Part shown: piece by piece, positions 46,251 to 57,645 of the stretch
Layout: each line of letters begins with the position of its first letter
Position numbering within the stretch: the first letter of the stretch is position 1
Assembly: GCA_024516155.1 (NCBI GenBank)
Contig: JAJJXM010000011.1
Location: 1-64,000 of the forward strand
DNA length: 64,000 nt
From: Pyronema omphalodes
Taxonomy: Eukaryota > Ascomycota > Pezizomycetes > Pezizales > Pyronemataceae
Reading direction: 5' to 3'
The notes under the pieces: generated by a model
What the model saw: only the letters and a program-made list of their open reading frames with translations
Told to the model about the DNA's origin: nothing
Databases searched by the model: none
Made by a program: the position numbers and the translations under genes

Positions 46251-46640
46251 AGGTGTTTAATCAAACCACACTTTAAACCACAAAAGGTGTTTAATTCAAA
46301 CACCCGCAAAATTCATTTACTAAACACCTCTTTAAACACCTACTAAACACCTTTAAACACCTACTAAACACCTCTTTAAACACCTACTAAACACCTCTTT
46401 AAACACCTACTAAACACCTTTAAACACCTACTAAACACCTTTAAACACCTACTAAACACCTTTAAACAACGATTTAAACACCGATTTAAACACCTTTAAA
46501 CACCTTTAAACACCGATCTAAACACCTACTAAACACCTTTAAACACCGATTTAAACACCTTTAAACACCTTTAAACACCGATCTAAACACCTTTAAACAC
46601 CGATTTAAACACCGATTTAAACACCGATTTAAACACCTTG
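46251..46640. repeat. satellite cluster 1: (TTTAAACACC / TACTAAACACC)n
   Basis: About 30 copies of AAACACC joined by TTT, TACT or GATTT linkers, giving an irregular 10-11-bp periodicity. It is the complement of the GGTGTTTA word that builds clusters 2 and 3. Confidence 0.92.
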
Positions 46641-47361
46641 CACAATAGTGGTTTGATCAAGCACCTCAGATATTTTTTAAATGTTTTAAATTAATTACTA
46701 AACCACTCGCTCATTATATAACATGTCTCTAGCTATTGCCAGGTCCTCTATCTATACATACAGGAACCTCCCACCTCCCTCCTCACCCCTCCTACTCCTG
46801 CTCCTGCTCTCTGTATAGTACCATTCGCTTTGTGCCTTTTTTAATTGACCCTTACATATGCTGGAATCATGGATCGCTTCAATAAATAGACTTAGGTTTT
46901 CTGAGCATCCTGTTTGTCTGGTTAGCATTGTGGATATTTGTGGGGTTGGTTTGCAGTACTTGACTCAGCGAGTATCTAGAAGTTCATATCCCAATTCCCC
47001 CTCTCTCTCTCTCTTTTCCCTCCGGTGGTGTATGGTGTATGAACTAGCAAATTCTGTTAAGGGACAAACATTTGACATGAGGAAAAACTTACAGTCAAAC
47101 AAGAGGGAAAGATGGAGGTGGAGAAACAAGTGAATGAAATGGATGAAGAACGAGGAACAACAATGGCAGAACGAACAGAACATAAGGAAGGGATGCGCAC
47201 TAAGGCAATATCCACTTCCATCAACAAACAAAAACAGAACACAGCTCTACAGGTTAAAACTGAATGTTCAGTAGAACACTGCAGGGTGATTTATATGAAC
47301 CATGGAAACGCCATCCCTAGGAAGTGGACTGTAGATGTTTATTTAAACGTCAGAGGATAGT
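46641..47361. other. spacer between satellite clusters, no gene
   Basis: Short frames only, with a CT microsatellite near 47005. Confidence 0.5.
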
Positions 47362-47998
47362 TCAAATAAACCCCGAAGAATAGGCGAAGAAGAAGGTGTT
47401 TATTTAAACACCCCTAGGGTGTTTAAATAAACCCCAAAGAATATGTAAAAAAGAAGGTGTTTATTTAAACATCCTTAAACACCCCTAGGGTGTTTAAATA
47501 AACACCAAAGAATAAGCGAAAAAAGAAGGTGTTTATTTAAACATCCTTAAACACCCCTAGGGTGTTTAAATAAACACCAAAGAATAAGCGAAAAAAGAAG
47601 GTGTTTATTTAAACATCCTCAAACACCCCTAGGGTGTTTAAATAAACACCAAAGAATAAGCGAAAAAGAAGGTGTTTATTTAAACATCCTTAAACACCTC
47701 TAGGGTGTTTATCTAAACACCCCTAGGATGTTTAAATAAATACCGAAGAATAAGCGAAAAAGAAGGTGTTTATTTAAACACCCCTAGGGTGTTTAAATAA
47801 ACCCCACAAAAAAAAAAATCAAGGTAGTTGTTTAACTAAACAACTTCGGTGTTTAGGGGTGTTTAACTAAACACTTTGAAACAACGATGGGTGGTTTAGC
47901 TAAACACCTTAAATCAGACTAAACAACTTTGGTGTTTAGGGTGTTTAACTAAACACTTTCGGTGTTTAGCTAAACCACGAAGGTGTTTGAACTAAACC
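47362..47998. repeat. satellite cluster 2: 72-bp hairpin repeat and related palindromes
   Basis: Six or seven copies between 47362 and about 47808. Each has a spacer AAAGAATAAGCGAAAAA(A)GA and an inverted pair GGTGTTTATTTAAACA / TGTTTAAATAAACACC around a CCCCTAGGG centre. From 47825 to 47998 there are further palindromes of the same word (GTGTTTAACTAAACAC, GTGTTTAGCTAAACCAC). Confidence 0.95.
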
Positions 47999-50900
47999 AC
48001 TCTCACTCGTTTTCTTGTACCATAGGGCTAACCAGCCGGGAATATTACCCATTCCTCCATCTATTCCTTCATTCCTTCATTCGCTCGGTAAGAAGCGGAT
48101 ATTTCTATTTCTTATTCCAGATTCTAGATCCCAGATCCCAGATCTCCGATTTCCCATATGTAATCCCTAGAACCCCTCTCCTCATTCCTTTTCCCATACA
48201 TACATACGGACTTTTCCTATCCCCTATCCGCTATCCGCTATAAGTATGTATAAGTATACTCATACTGATACTCACACCCAGGCAATCATAAATCCAGGTG
48301 TGCTATGATACTCGCTCATTCCTTATACCTCCTGGACTGTATAGCATATCCCCCATACCCACCGGTTGCATCCAACCCACATCCCAGCCCGCGGCCGCCG
48401 TTTCCACAAAACAACAAAACAACAAAACAACAAACAGACTACGGCGCACTTCTCTCCGTGCGGACCGTCCGGTCTGGACCCATCCTACCATCCTACCACC
48501 ATACATAGCCAATTTTATGCCACCACACCTGACACCTTTGATATGTATGTATGTATGTACATATTACTGCCCCCCACTCCACCCACTCCACCCACTCCAC
48601 CCACCACCACCATAACCCTGGGATTTTGTGGGGAACTTGGAGCTGGGGTAGGTTAAGTTAAGTTAAGCTAGACTAGGGGAAGCTAGACTGTAGATGGTTA
48701 AACCACATACCATGGGGGATGGATCATGGGGGATGACAGATGGATGGAGCATGGAGCATGGAGGCGTTGCCGTGTCGCTGTGTCGCTGTCGCGTCGCTTG
48801 TTAGCTTGTTAGCGCTATAGTGGAGGAAGTGGAGCTGAGTGAAGGCTCCCCGATCCCAGACTGCGAAGACTCCCCAGAGAATTAAAGAGTCGTTTGCTTG
48901 CTGTTCCATCACTGATCCGCTGAGGAATCGTAATAACGGAGTTCTTGGCGATGTTATGGCTTTGATGCTGTGATGCTATGTAAAGCGCACCCAGCACTGC
49001 CCAGTGTCTTCATGTAGCTAAAGCCCCCAAAGCTTGAGTATTGTAGTACTGTATGCCCTTTGGTGTGTGTGTGTGCTTGCTTGCTTGCTTGTGCTTCTGT
49101 GGGTGTGGGTGAGTGGGTGATCTTCGGAGTCCATCGGAGTCCGTCGGAGTCTCCCAGCTCCAACGTTACGTTACGTTAAGCTTTGGGTTTAGTTGCTGTA
49201 GCTGCTGTAGTTTCTGTACATAGTTGCGCCATGGTTGCTGCTTGCTGCATATGTATGTAGCAGCTACTGTAGCTACAGTAGCTGTGATGCTCCACCACCT
49301 CCACATCCACCTCCACCTCCACCACCAAAGAGCTCCGAGCGAGGATGTAAAGAAGATGTGCTATGCGTTGCCTGTGCGTAAGCTCAACACCAACACCATC
49401 GGTTGACAGCTGTGATGGTGGTAAAATTAGACTGGATGTAAGGTTTTGTGGATGCGATTCCCTATGCTAGGGGCGGGGAGTTTTTAACCGTGAGAGAGTG
49501 GTTTGGTATTCATCATCTATCGGCTGAAGATGGTTGGGGGTGGGTATTTGGAGATGGAATTGGGAGTCGGGATTTACTGTGATTTCTTGTCTCGGCTTGG
49601 TGTTGCTATCGAGCTGGAAGGGAAGGGAAAGGATGTTGTTGCTTGATAGCTTGTTATTGCTCGTTTCGTGATCGTGATCGTGATAATACCGTAATGCTAT
49701 ACTGTACTGTACTGTACTGTAATGTTACTGCTTTATCAACCACCATGAAAAACTCCTCCATAGTCCCCCTTCATATCCCATCACATACAAAATCCCCGGA
49801 TCTTGCTGTTGGCTTTCGTATATCGTCCATCCGGCATGTATCGATTAATCTGGTTTGTTGAGTTATGTAAATCCCCCTTTTCCTCTTCCTCCTCTTTCTC
49901 AATTCTCCTGCTTTTGGTCCTCGTTGTTGTCGTCGTTGTATCATTTGTTTCCATAATCCTCTCATACAATCCAAACCAAACCATTTTCAACAGGGGGTGT
50001 GGAGGGGGTGGGGGTAACCCATCATTAAATACTCCCGTCTCCCTATCTATCTATCTAATCTTCCCTATCTCTATCTCTATCTCTACATATCTACCCTCAA
50101 ATCCCTATCTTCCCTATCTCTATCTACATAATTCTTTTTTTTAAACCTTCGGGATCATACTGATGTTCGGCGACTTGAATTGGGGTTTTTTTTAGAAGGG
50201 GGGGGGGGGGGGGGAAGAGGGTTATCGTGTGTAACATACATCATTTCTGGAAACTGGGATTATGGGAATGGGGATGGGGATGTCCCATCCCAGCACCCCA
50301 GAACCCCATGTCCTCGCCTCCGTCTCCGTCACTGTACAGTGCTTCCAATTGCAATCCCCGGCATCTAGAGCATCCTATACATACCCATACCCCCAGCATC
50401 CTATACCCATACCCTCGCCTCCGTCATGCCATACCCAGCAGCTCTCATCCCCCCAGCACCTAGCACCCCCCCCCCCCAGCATACCACCCCCCTACCACCC
50501 CCGGTCCCAACCGACCGACCGGAGAAAAGCCGATACCGATACCGATGCCAGTGACAGCCCGGTGCAGTGGTGTGCGTACAAGACAAGACAAGAAAAAGAA
50601 AATATACACACCGCTTTGAGCCAGCAGCTAGTAGAGTAGAGTAGAGGGTTGAGGGTTGAGGGTAGAGGGAAGAAAGCACTGGGAATTGACCGATGATTGA
50701 TGATTGATGACTGGATTGGGAATTACTTGATGATTGGGAATTAATTGATTGACCAAGATTTAGGAGTTAGGAGTTGGGAGTTGGGAATTAAGAATTTACC
50801 ATCAACCAGTCGGTCTTCATCGGTCCTGTCCTGAGCTTGCCTGCACATATGAATCATATGTCACACAGACCTCAAAAACTTTAATAACTTTAATAACTTT

Positions 50901-53540
50901 AATAACCTTAATCACAGCTTTAATCACAGCTTTAGGTCATGCGGAAAGCAAGCAGGCAGGGTGGGGGGGTGGGGGGCTATAGTGCCGAACACCATGCTTT
51001 ATGCTTTATGCTTTATGCTTTAATCGACGGTGCAGTATGCATATTATGCATACATATACATATACATATCAAAAGCCTGACGCCTAACGCCTAACGCCTA
51101 ACGCCGGATGCAGCATGCAGGATGCAGGACGGTTGTGGTTTGTGGTTTGTGGTTTGTGGTTTGTTTGTGCTTAGTGCAAGTTCTTGTTTTTTTTTTATAT
51201 CCGCTCTGTTGAATTGAATGTAGGTATACATGAATTGGATAAATTGTATGTATGTGTATAGGGAGATGAATATGTACAGTGGATGGTGGATGGTGGATGG
51301 TGGATGGTATGTAAGAGGAGAGAATAGGTGCTCTATGTAGGGTGGTATACATGGCAGAGAGATTGCTGCTCAGCTCAGCTCATGGTGCACGCTGAACGCT
51401 GCACACCTCCTTTTAATTTTGATTTTTTTGGTTTTTGCATCTTTTTGCATCTTTTGCATCTTTTTTGCATCTTTTGCATCTTTCTTTCGTGGGTATGTTG
51501 GGTATTAAATGAGACATGTACTGTAGCCTGTAGGTAATATGTATGGGTATTTACGGACGGTGTGCATATGTATGGTGTTATTGTAGAGATGGGGCAAGGA
51601 ATGTGCCTCTTATGCTCATCGACGTTGGATGTTGCCGCTTCCCCTAGCATGAGTAGGCACTGCATTTGGTGATTGTGTATTTTCTTTTTCTTTTCTTTCT
51701 CTGATTCCCTTCTTTCCCTTCTTTCCCTTCTTTCCCTTCTTTCCCTTTTTGTTCGGTTGTCTTTGATATCCGCTGCTGCGGCGGTGTCCACCGTATGTGC
51801 AATTAATAGCTTCCAACATTTTGGCTCTAAGACTCTAAGACTCTAAGACTCTAAGACTCTCAGATTCTCAGATTCTCAGATGAACGTGGAATTGGTTCAA
51901 TTGTCCGAGCGACACGTTCCGAATCTTGAATGCCCCGCCCCGCCCCGTCCCGGCTGGATACCTGACCGAAGCTAGCTGCTAGGCAACTACAGTAACTCTA
52001 AACTTTATTGCAGTCAGGGCGCACAGAGGGCATCAAATTAAAGTTTGGGAGACGGATGTTAAAGTAGAGCCTTGTAAACTAGACTATAACTGGATGAGCC
52101 CTGTAGATTATGTATCGATTGAATTCTAATTTGATCTAGATTATGTTTCTTTTTGTATCGATTAAATTCTAATTTGAACTTTATTCCAACTCGTTTCTTG
52201 TCCGACGCCATTGATCAACTCGTTGCTCTCGTCGCTCTCGTCGCCTCCAACGTGGCCTGACGTCTTCGCGCCGAAACGAGCATTCGCGGAGGTCGATGCA
52301 ACGCCACCTCACGCCGAGACAAAGACTCCTCGACCGTCCACCTGGGCTCGGGTGGCCATCAGCAGCAAGTTGCTCTCGCTGGAGAAAAGCAGAATTGCTG
52401 GTGCACGTGTACTGCGATCCAATTTCCATTAGTCACTCAGTCGTCTCTTTGGGCATTAGCAACCGGTGACAGACGCCCTTTGACTCGCATTTATTCGTGA
52501 GGAACATGGATGGCCAGCCTGGAACAGAGAGCGGCGCAGGATTTTTTTTTTTAAAAGGAAAAAAAAAGAGGTTCTTTGTTTTTCAACATCCATGTAACTA
52601 TCAAAATGCATAGTATGACGATCTATACCGTGTTGGGTATAGAACATCAGTCGGCAGGTCTGATCCCGTCGTCATTCTTTGCGCTTTCCCTCGCCTGCGT
52701 AACAACACCATCAGCGCCAAAGCAGAATCATCAACACCGCCAGAACACCACCTCCACCAGTACATACTACCACCACCTCCACCATCGCGATCAAGTATCC
52801 GCAACTACGAACAGTGTATTGTAGTGACTTGTTGTTGCCATTCAGTGGAAGAATTTAATTCTACGACAAATAATAACCAATACACCTTTCAATCTATACC
52901 GCTTGGTAGCCTTGCCTGGAACATAGCCTCTTTCAGCAGTCAGTTTACTTTGATTTGCTGAGTAGTCTTGCACATATCCTCTTCTCATCACTATTTTCAA
53001 AAGCCTCCTCCTCATTCTGATTACTCTCCGTCAAAGCCTCCTCCTCCTCTTTCTCCTCAACCCACTCTTCGCCCGTTCGCCAAACCTCTACAACACCCTT
53101 CCCCATTTCCCCAGGGTCTACTACAACACAGCCGCTAGCATCTCCCACTACTTCTCGCGCTTTCCTCGCCAGCAATCCCACGATTCCCACCATTCATTTG
53201 CCTGGCCCACAGACCTCCTTCCTCACTCACATAACCTCCGCTACTTGAACCAGTCAGCCGTCACTCTCATCTTGCATCTCTTGCACGACACAAAAGTACC
53301 CAGTTGCCAGCGACACGCAGACAAGCATCACACTCACCACCACCACCACCACCATCATCCCCCCACCACTGTCAGTATCATTTCCCACAGTAACCTGCAT
53401 AACACCACCGGCCACCACCAATCTACCACACACACTCTCCGCTACTCGTCCGCCCAATAGCACTTTCTCCCCCACCGCCCACCCAAAAACGAGGAAACCC
53501 GTTCGTCTATTAAACCAGTGTTTACCCCACCACCCGCACC
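47999..53540. other. gene desert, second part
   Basis: Microsatellites include CCACTCCACC (48575-48600), CTTG (49075-49092), TACTG (49700-49722), CTATCT (50040-50130), a 17-nt G run (50198-50214), a 12-nt C run (50466-50477), GTTTGTG (51130-51160), CTTCTTTCCC x5 (51705-51750) and GACTCTAA x5 (51825-51870). A CAC/CCA-rich stretch (52730-53460) is probably the F-box gene's 5' flank. Short frames are not convincing. Confidence 0.6.
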
Positions 53541-55301
53541 ATGACTCAAAAAGAAGTACTCGACCACCGCTACCTCAACGAGGACACTACCATTCCGCAA
53601 TCCATTACCCAGCAGACGGACATCGACGAACCCCACTACCTAAACGAGGTTACTACCGCTCCGCAAACCTTCTGCCACCCTACTCCAGAGCCTCCGTCTC
53701 CGACTACACTCGACCAGCACTTTGTCATTCCACTTCACCACGATCTCGAGAATCTTACCCTTGACATTGACATGACCAACGACCAACCTACGAGAGTTTA
53801 CGCTCCCATTGAACGTTTGCCTGTGGAGATTTTCGGTAAGCGGTCGCCGTCCCGTTGTACTCCCACTCTCTCTAACACTCCTACAGATCAGATTATCCCT
53901 CGTCTCGCCGTCGATACTCCCGTCAATGGCTACACTCCACGAAACAAAGACCTTGCATCATGCTTGCTCGTCTCGAGAACGTTCTATCTTATGACGCTCT
54001 CGACTTTGTATGCCCGTGTTACCTTCCCCCACTCTTCCATTTTCTCCAAGTTCCTCGCTCACATTACCAAGTATCCCGAGTTGGGTCATCTTGTCCGGCG
54101 CTTGGACTTTTCTCAGTTCACGTCGGTGGGGCTTGGAAGGACGAGAAAAATGCAAATGGAGATTCTAAACCTTACTGCTACTACACTTCTCAATTGCCTG
54201 AACCTTACTCCTAAGCTGAAAGAGTTCTTGGCTGCGGAATCTATGGACATGGACATTGATGTGAAGGTATTGGAGAAGATCTTCTTCGAGTTGCCTATGC
54301 TTGAGGCCGTTGACTTTTGTGGGTCTACTACCCCAAGCTTCATGAAGGATGTTACGACTGTTTTATCCTCTAGTAACCCACGTATGCCTGAAGTGTTCAG
54401 ACTTAAGAGAGTTGGGTTCCATGGATGCAACACCATCCCTTCTTCGGTATTTGATACCATCTTGCCACGCTTCAATAATATTACCCATCTCGACTTGACT
54501 CACACTCAGGTTACGGACGATACTATTCACAACCTCCCAAGAACTGCAAGACTTACCCATTTGTCCCTTTCTAAATGCAATAAGCTCAAGGGCCCTGCTG
54601 TGGTTGACTTCCTTGCCAATCACCCTGCCGTCCGAAACCTTGTGGTGTTGAATCTCCACTACGATATTAGCAGATACCGTTTACTATCTTCTACTGACGT
54701 TGAGGAGCTTCTCCCTGTCCTGCCCGAGACCCTTCGGTCCTTAAACTTGTCTGGTGCTAAGATCAACGCCTCCCACATTCCCGAGCTACGTCGTCTTGCC
54801 ACCTTTGTTGAGGAACTCTCCGTTGGTCACGCCGATCTTACCCTCCACGATATCAATGCCCTCTTTGAGGAGGTGGATGTAGACGGCAATATTATTGAAG
54901 GATACCATCGCAGCAACATTCGTTACCTTGATTTGATTGGAATCTCAGCCATTACCCCTCTCAGTATCATCTTGGCTGGAAAGAACGAATCCTTGCTTCG
55001 TCGCGAGACTTTCCCTCTTCAAGTGCTTGAACTTTCTGAGAAGGTTACCGATGGTCTCAAGGAACGTTCTGCTTCTGGAAATAAGTTCGGCTGGACGGTT
55101 AAAACTGACAACCGTCGTGGTTGGTACGTCCGAAGCTCTGCTGGTTTCGATGCTGGTGGAGATGACATCGAGAGAGCGCTTCGCCAAGATGATGGATCCC
55201 GCTCTTGGAAAATGGGCGGAAAATGGTGGGGCTCAAGAAAGATTGGTATGGCTCATGCTGAGTTGGCCGGAATTTACGGCTACTATGCCTTTGGAAAATA
55301 A
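53541..55301 (+). CDS. F-box-like protein with leucine-rich repeats
   Basis: Exon 1 is 53541-53835 and exon 2 is 53887-55301. The 51-nt intron is a multiple of three and lacks an in-frame stop, so retention would only add 17 residues. The spliced product has 569 residues. An F-box-like motif spans ~90-135 (IERLPVEIFDQIIPRL, LASCLLVSRTFYLMTLSTLYARV). Leucine-rich repeats follow from ~150 to 470 (ITHLDLTHTQVTDDTIHNLP, LTHLSLSKCNKL, LRSLNLSGAKI). The C-terminal ~90 residues are rich in Trp and Gly (GWTVKTDNRRGWYVRS, WKMGGKWWGSRKIGMAHAELA). F-box/LRR proteins recruit substrates to SCF ubiquitin ligases; the target here is unknown. It is isolated between two repeat deserts. Minus-strand frames are shadows. 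Confidence 0.88.
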   Translation: MTQKEVLDHRYLNEDTTIPQSITQQTDIDEPHYLNEVTTAPQTFCHPTPEPPSPTTLDQHFVIPLHHDLENLTLDIDMTNDQPTRVYAPIERLPVEIFGKRSPSRCTPTLSNTPTDQIIPRLAVDTPVNGYTPRNKDLASCLLVSRTFYLMTLSTLYARVTFPHSSIFSKFLAHITKYPELGHLVRRLDFSQFTSVGLGRTRKMQMEILNLTATTLLNCLNLTPKLKEFLAAESMDMDIDVKVLEKIFFELPMLEAVDFCGSTTPSFMKDVTTVLSSSNPRMPEVFRLKRVGFHGCNTIPSSVFDTILPRFNNITHLDLTHTQVTDDTIHNLPRTARLTHLSLSKCNKLKGPAVVDFLANHPAVRNLVVLNLHYDISRYRLLSSTDVEELLPVLPETLRSLNLSGAKINASHIPELRRLATFVEELSVGHADLTLHDINALFEEVDVDGNIIEGYHRSNIRYLDLIGISAITPLSIILAGKNESLLRRETFPLQVLELSEKVTDGLKERSASGNKFGWTVKTDNRRGWYVRSSAGFDAGGDDIERALRQDDGSRSWKMGGKWWGSRKIGMAHAELAGIYGYYAFGK

Positions 55302-56228
55302 ATGCAATCTCATCCAGCAAAAATAAATAAACGGAAAATGCACAAAAAACATCGACATAAAGAAAGATGCTTAGCATACTAACTCCGATAAAGCAAAACA
55401 AAACAATTAGCTTTGCTTTTGTTTTTTTTCTCTAATTTTTTTTATTGTTTACAACAATAACAATAACAAACGGCGTTTGATTTTTCTGTCTGTTGCTTCT
55501 TTTCTTCAAATCAATAACTACTTAACAACTGAATTATTTTTTTTCGGAGTCAACGGTTTTTTTTTTGCAGAAAATCTCCCTTCTGTTCTTGCTTGTCTAT
55601 TTATTCCTCTCGAAATGGTTATTTACTTATACTACTACTACTACTTCGCTACTCTATACTATGATTACCTTTCTTGTACAGTTTTATTTTTTTCATCTCT
55701 TTTTTTCCTCTTCACCTTCTTCTTCTTCTTTGTTACCTTGTAGGGGCTTGTTTTTGTTTTTTATCGGCGTGTGGTTTTGCTTTTTGATTTTTGCTATGCT
55801 TTGCTTTGCTTTTGCTTTTGCATTTGTTTTTTTTTTAACTCCCGATTTGTATATCTGCTTTTTCTGTGTTGCGTGTGCAAAGTTTTCTAACTGCTTTTCT
55901 TTTTTTTCTTTTTATTGTTTTTTTTTTATCTGTCTATCTTATCTGTCAAAGGAGTTGGTTGTGGAAATGGAGCAAATGGAATGGTATCGGATTGGATTGC
56001 AATGGAATGGAATGGAGCAAATGGTATCGGATTGGATCGGATTGTGAATGCGAATGGGAATGGGAATGGGAATGGAATTTATGTGTTGCAAAGATAGCTA
56101 GCTGGCTGTTGAATTTAAAGATATTGAAATTAAATTAAAGATATTGAAATTGAATTAAAGATGTTGAAATTGAATTAAAGGCGTTGAATTGAATTGAATT
56201 GAAAAGGTGTTGAAATTGAAGATATTGA
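55302..56228. other. T-rich 3' flank and GGAAT-like repeats
   Basis: 55400-55930 is strongly T-rich. 55970-56080 has GGAATGGAATGG, TATCGGATTGGAT and GAATGG repeats. ATATTGAAATTAAAT repeats run to 56220. Confidence 0.7.
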
Positions 56229-56340
56229 ATTCAAAAGGTGTTTAAAAGGTGTTTAAAAGGTGTTTAAAAGGTGTTTAAAAGGTGTTGAAAAGGTGTTGAA
56301 AAGGTGTTGAAAAGGTGTTCAAAAGGTGTTGACAAGGTAT
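56229..56340. repeat. satellite cluster 3: (GGTGTTTAAAA)n
   Basis: About nine 11-bp units, four of GGTGTTTAAAA then GGTGTTGAAAA and GGTGTTCAAAA variants. It shares the word with clusters 1 and 2, ten and eight kb away. Confidence 0.93.
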
Positions 56341-56384
56341 TGGATTTGAATTTTTCTTTTTTTTTCGTCTTGTTTTTTTGTAAT

Positions 56385-56577
56385 GGAGGACTTCCCATCA
56401 CTCTATTGGGGGCGGATAGAACAACCCCAACTTCCCCTATATGATAGCAATGGAAAATCCGAATAGACAGGGGGGTACCTATCTTAGGGCTCTATTCGTG
56501 TTCTATAGAAAAAATATTTTTTTTTGTGGTGAAATAGGCTCTCCTGTTCGTTGCTATAGAGCGATGGGAAGTCCTCC
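56385..56577. mobile_element. 193-bp MITE with 22-bp TIRs
   Basis: The ends GGAGGACTTCCCATCACTCTAT and ATAGAGCGATGGGAAGTCCTCC are inverted with one mismatch. The trinucleotide AAT lies directly outside both ends (56382-56384 and 56578-56580), a likely 3-bp target duplication. There is no coding content. A 3-bp duplication points to a PIF/Harbinger-type mobiliser, though AAT is not its usual TWA. Confidence 0.82.
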
Positions 56578-57455
56578 AATGGTGTTGATTCTTTTGATTT
56601 TTGATTCTTTTGATTTTTGATTCTTTTGATTTTTGATATTTTTGGCTTGATATTTTTGATATTTTGAGTCTTTTTGAGTCTTTTTTGAGTCTTTTTTGAG
56701 TCTTTTTTGAGTCTTTTTTGTGTCTTTTTGTGTCTGTTTGTGTCTGTTTGTGTCTGTTTGTGTCTGTTTGTGTCTGTTTGTGTCTGTTTGTGTCTGTTTG
56801 TGTCTGTTTGTGTCTGTTTGTGTCTGTTTGTGTCTTTTTGAGTCTTTTTGGGTCTTTTTTGAGTCTTTTTTGAGTCTTTTTGAGTCTTCTTTTATTATTA
56901 TTATTTTTTCTCTTTTAATGGTATTGCAGATATGGCGGCAAACAGTATTCTTGTTTTCTTGTATTATAATTTTTGTATTCTCGTATTCTTGTTTTTTTGT
57001 ATTCTTGTATTCTTGTTTTCTTGTTTTTTTTGTATTCTTGTATTTTTCTTTTTGATTTTTGATTTTTCATCTTGATGTTTTTTATCTTGATCTTGATCTT
57101 GATCTTGATGTTTTTTTAATTTAGTTTCTGATATCTTTGGTTATAATGAATGTAAATAACTTCGACACCATACCCTCACACCATACCCTCACACCGTGAT
57201 ACCATACCATCATACCATCACACCATACCAGCATACCATACCATGACATCGTGATACCATATCATCATGACATCGTAGTACTATCACATCATACCCCCAC
57301 GCCCCCACGCCCCCATGTCATAACCCGAACTTTGAACTTAGCTCCGATACATGTCATGTCATGTCATGTCACATGATATGGGTTGAGGGGTTGATGGGTT
57401 CATGGGGTGATGGGTTGATGGGTTGGATGAAAACATGCATCTACACATACACCTA
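56578..57455. repeat. T/G-rich simple repeats, (TGTCTGTTTG)n and relatives
   Basis: A TTTGATTTTTGATTC series (56590-56640), GAGTCTTTTT (56665-56720), about ten copies of a TGTCTGTTTG decamer (56725-56832), then TTCTTGTATT repeats and CCATACCA/CATCA repeats to 57260. The Cys/Val/Leu frame is an artefact. Confidence 0.85.
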
Positions 57456-57645
57456 TAGCTATAGCTATAGCTACACCTACACCTACACCTACACCTACAC
57501 CTACACCTACACCTACACCTACACCTACACCTACACCTACACCTACACCTACACCTACACCTACACCTACACCTACACCTACACCTACACCTACACCTAC
57601 ACCTACACCTACACCTACACCTACACCTACACCTACACCTACCGG
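57456..57645. repeat. (ACACCT)n hexamer array, about 29 copies
   Basis: An almost perfect hexamer array flanked on the left by CTATAG repeats. It gives artefactual Tyr-Thr, Val-Gly and Cys-Arg frames. Confidence 0.95.

Noticed and set aside
47362..47808. CRISPR-like array
   Set aside because: Spacers are the same in every unit and the genome is eukaryotic; it is a tandem hairpin satellite.
52181..53193. several 60-80-codon frames before the F-box gene
   Set aside because: They are in CCT/CAC-rich 5' flank sequence and reflect base composition.
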